NCBI GenBank assembly: GCA_037893225.1
Contig: JAZGUH010000696.1
Location: 248,001-312,000, forward strand
Source: Hippasteria phrygiana
Lineage: Eukaryota; Echinodermata; Asteroidea; Valvatida; Goniasteridae
Direction: 5' to 3'
Length of the DNA stretch: 64,000 nt
The notes under the pieces are model-generated. The model made no database searches, was not told where the DNA came from, and was given only the letters and a program-made list of their open reading frames with translations. Position numbers and translations under genes: made by a program. Each line of letters opens with the position of its first letter. Positions within the stretch are counted from its first letter, which is position 1. Positions 63,213 to 64,000 of this stretch are shown here, piece after piece.

Positions 63213-64000
63213 TAACCACGCAAAATGTAATGGCTGCGCTCATGTACGTTATTCAAGCATTCGTTTCAAAAACCTGAATTTCAGACGCAAAATAATTTAA
63301 CGGAAGCACAATATTTAGACTGCATTTTCCCCTAGTTTAGTAATAGTTACCTTTAGGACCCCGTTCCATATAAGAGAACGAAGGAGACAGTTTATGTTTC
63401 GGAACTTACCTCAATATTTTGCGATGAGTGATAGGCCTGCAGGCAGGAAAAGTCACTCTGTGTGCTTGAAATCATCTAAATAGTTCGCTAAGATATCATG
63501 TTGAATATGAGCAAGCTTAATTCTGTGGAAAGAGGGCAGGGTTTTGATTTATGAGGGAAATTATTGGTTTAAAACGGCAACGTCTCTGACTGCAAACAAA
63601 GGTAGGAAAGTCACATTTTCTTTGAAAGTGCATTTCAAAATTACAACAAACATGAATTAATCTGGAACAAAAAATGCTTTAGCCTGCAAAAGTCACTTTG
63701 GTACTGTAAAGTCATCTGCAAAAGTCAGTTTTGAACGGAACTCGTAAAAAAAAAGAGGTGTCCTAAAGGTAACGATAGTTTGTTCAGAAAAAGCTTTATT
63801 TTTCAAAACGTTTGGAAGGGAATTTTAGGCAACATTACGCCGACTTTCATGCTTCGTCAAATCATCCGCCATCTTTGGTCGTATTCTACGTCGCGTCAAA
63901 TTACGTCATGTTCTTGTAAACCCCGACTGGTAGGTGGTGTGTGATCTTGTTCCGAGTGCAATGTTCGCGGGTCGCGTTCCCGCCGTTCGGGCGCAAGAAC
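63213..64000. other. Right end of window, no gene seen
   Basis: AT-rich sequence. AAAAGTCAC phrases recur at about 63448, 63608 and 63690. A TTTCAG acceptor-like site near 63285 is followed by a short open stretch (17 codons), not convincing as an exon. Confidence 0.4.

Noticed and set aside
1..64000. CRISPR array, bacterial operon, or viral genome
   Set aside because: The direct repeats present are minisatellite or transposon arrays without unique spacers; introns, LINEs and SINEs show nuclear animal DNA; no viral structural or replication gene was recognised.

Overview
The window is eukaryotic nuclear DNA from a marine invertebrate deuterostome, most likely an echinoderm. This rests on GT-AG introns of 0.8-7.5 kb, dense nested transposon debris, very frequent TAGGCCTA-type words, long G or C homopolymers, and a large repertoire of hairpin MITEs and tRNA-derived SINEs. 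The species cannot be fixed from the sequence alone. There are no operons, bacterial genes, CRISPR arrays or intact rRNA/tRNA genes.

Only two host genes are convincing. On the minus strand at 17.9-19.1 kb there is an apparently single-coding-exon class A (rhodopsin-like) GPCR with seven membrane helices, probably a peptide receptor without an assignable ligand. From 30.5 to 60.4 kb on the plus strand runs one large Amt-type ammonium transporter gene. I place ten coding exons with matching phases and GT/AG borders (30479-30665, 38199-38354, 39285-39395, 45182-45325, 47108-47318, 48790-48932, 49746-49882, 54902-55114, 58981-59107, 60000-60417); the C-terminal exon is not identified. Exons 6 and 7 are homologous alternatives for the same membrane segment. 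Their phases allow either one but not both and not neither, so they look like mutually exclusive exons. This is the most interesting host-gene feature.

The rest is mobile DNA. 0-2.3 kb: a foldback-type repeat cut by the window edge. 4.3-8.6 kb: a hairpin MITE, a 1.44-kb TTAA-flanked element, a SINE-like repeat, a minus-strand non-LTR remnant with gag-type zinc knuckles, and the first of three copies of a THAP-domain element with TTAA target sites (Kolobok-like). 8.6-11.7 kb: a long non-LTR retrotransposon with AP-endonuclease and reverse transcriptase, one frameshift, and a 2A-like NPGP motif. 12.5-16.9 kb: a MITE with a 10-bp target duplication and a 3.6-kb foldback structure. 19.1-23.4 kb: G/C-tract elements, a MITE built from CCGATGT-like words, and a hAT-type MITE with a perfect 8-bp duplication. 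24.5-28.8 kb: a 4.3-kb TTAA-flanked element with 282-bp terminal inverted repeats that holds another broken retrotransposon and inverted tRNA-SINEs.

The ammonium transporter introns (30.7-60 kb) carry more of the same families: the other two THAP elements, a tandem SINE dimer, paired hairpin MITEs, a three-level nested insertion at 45.9-46.7 kb, and a 26-bp minisatellite at 58 kb whose long open frames in many phases are artefacts. Downstream of 60.4 kb I see no firm gene, only a short ORF with a CXC-like cysteine cluster. Exon borders and transposon ends were read by eye; no alignment or database search was possible.
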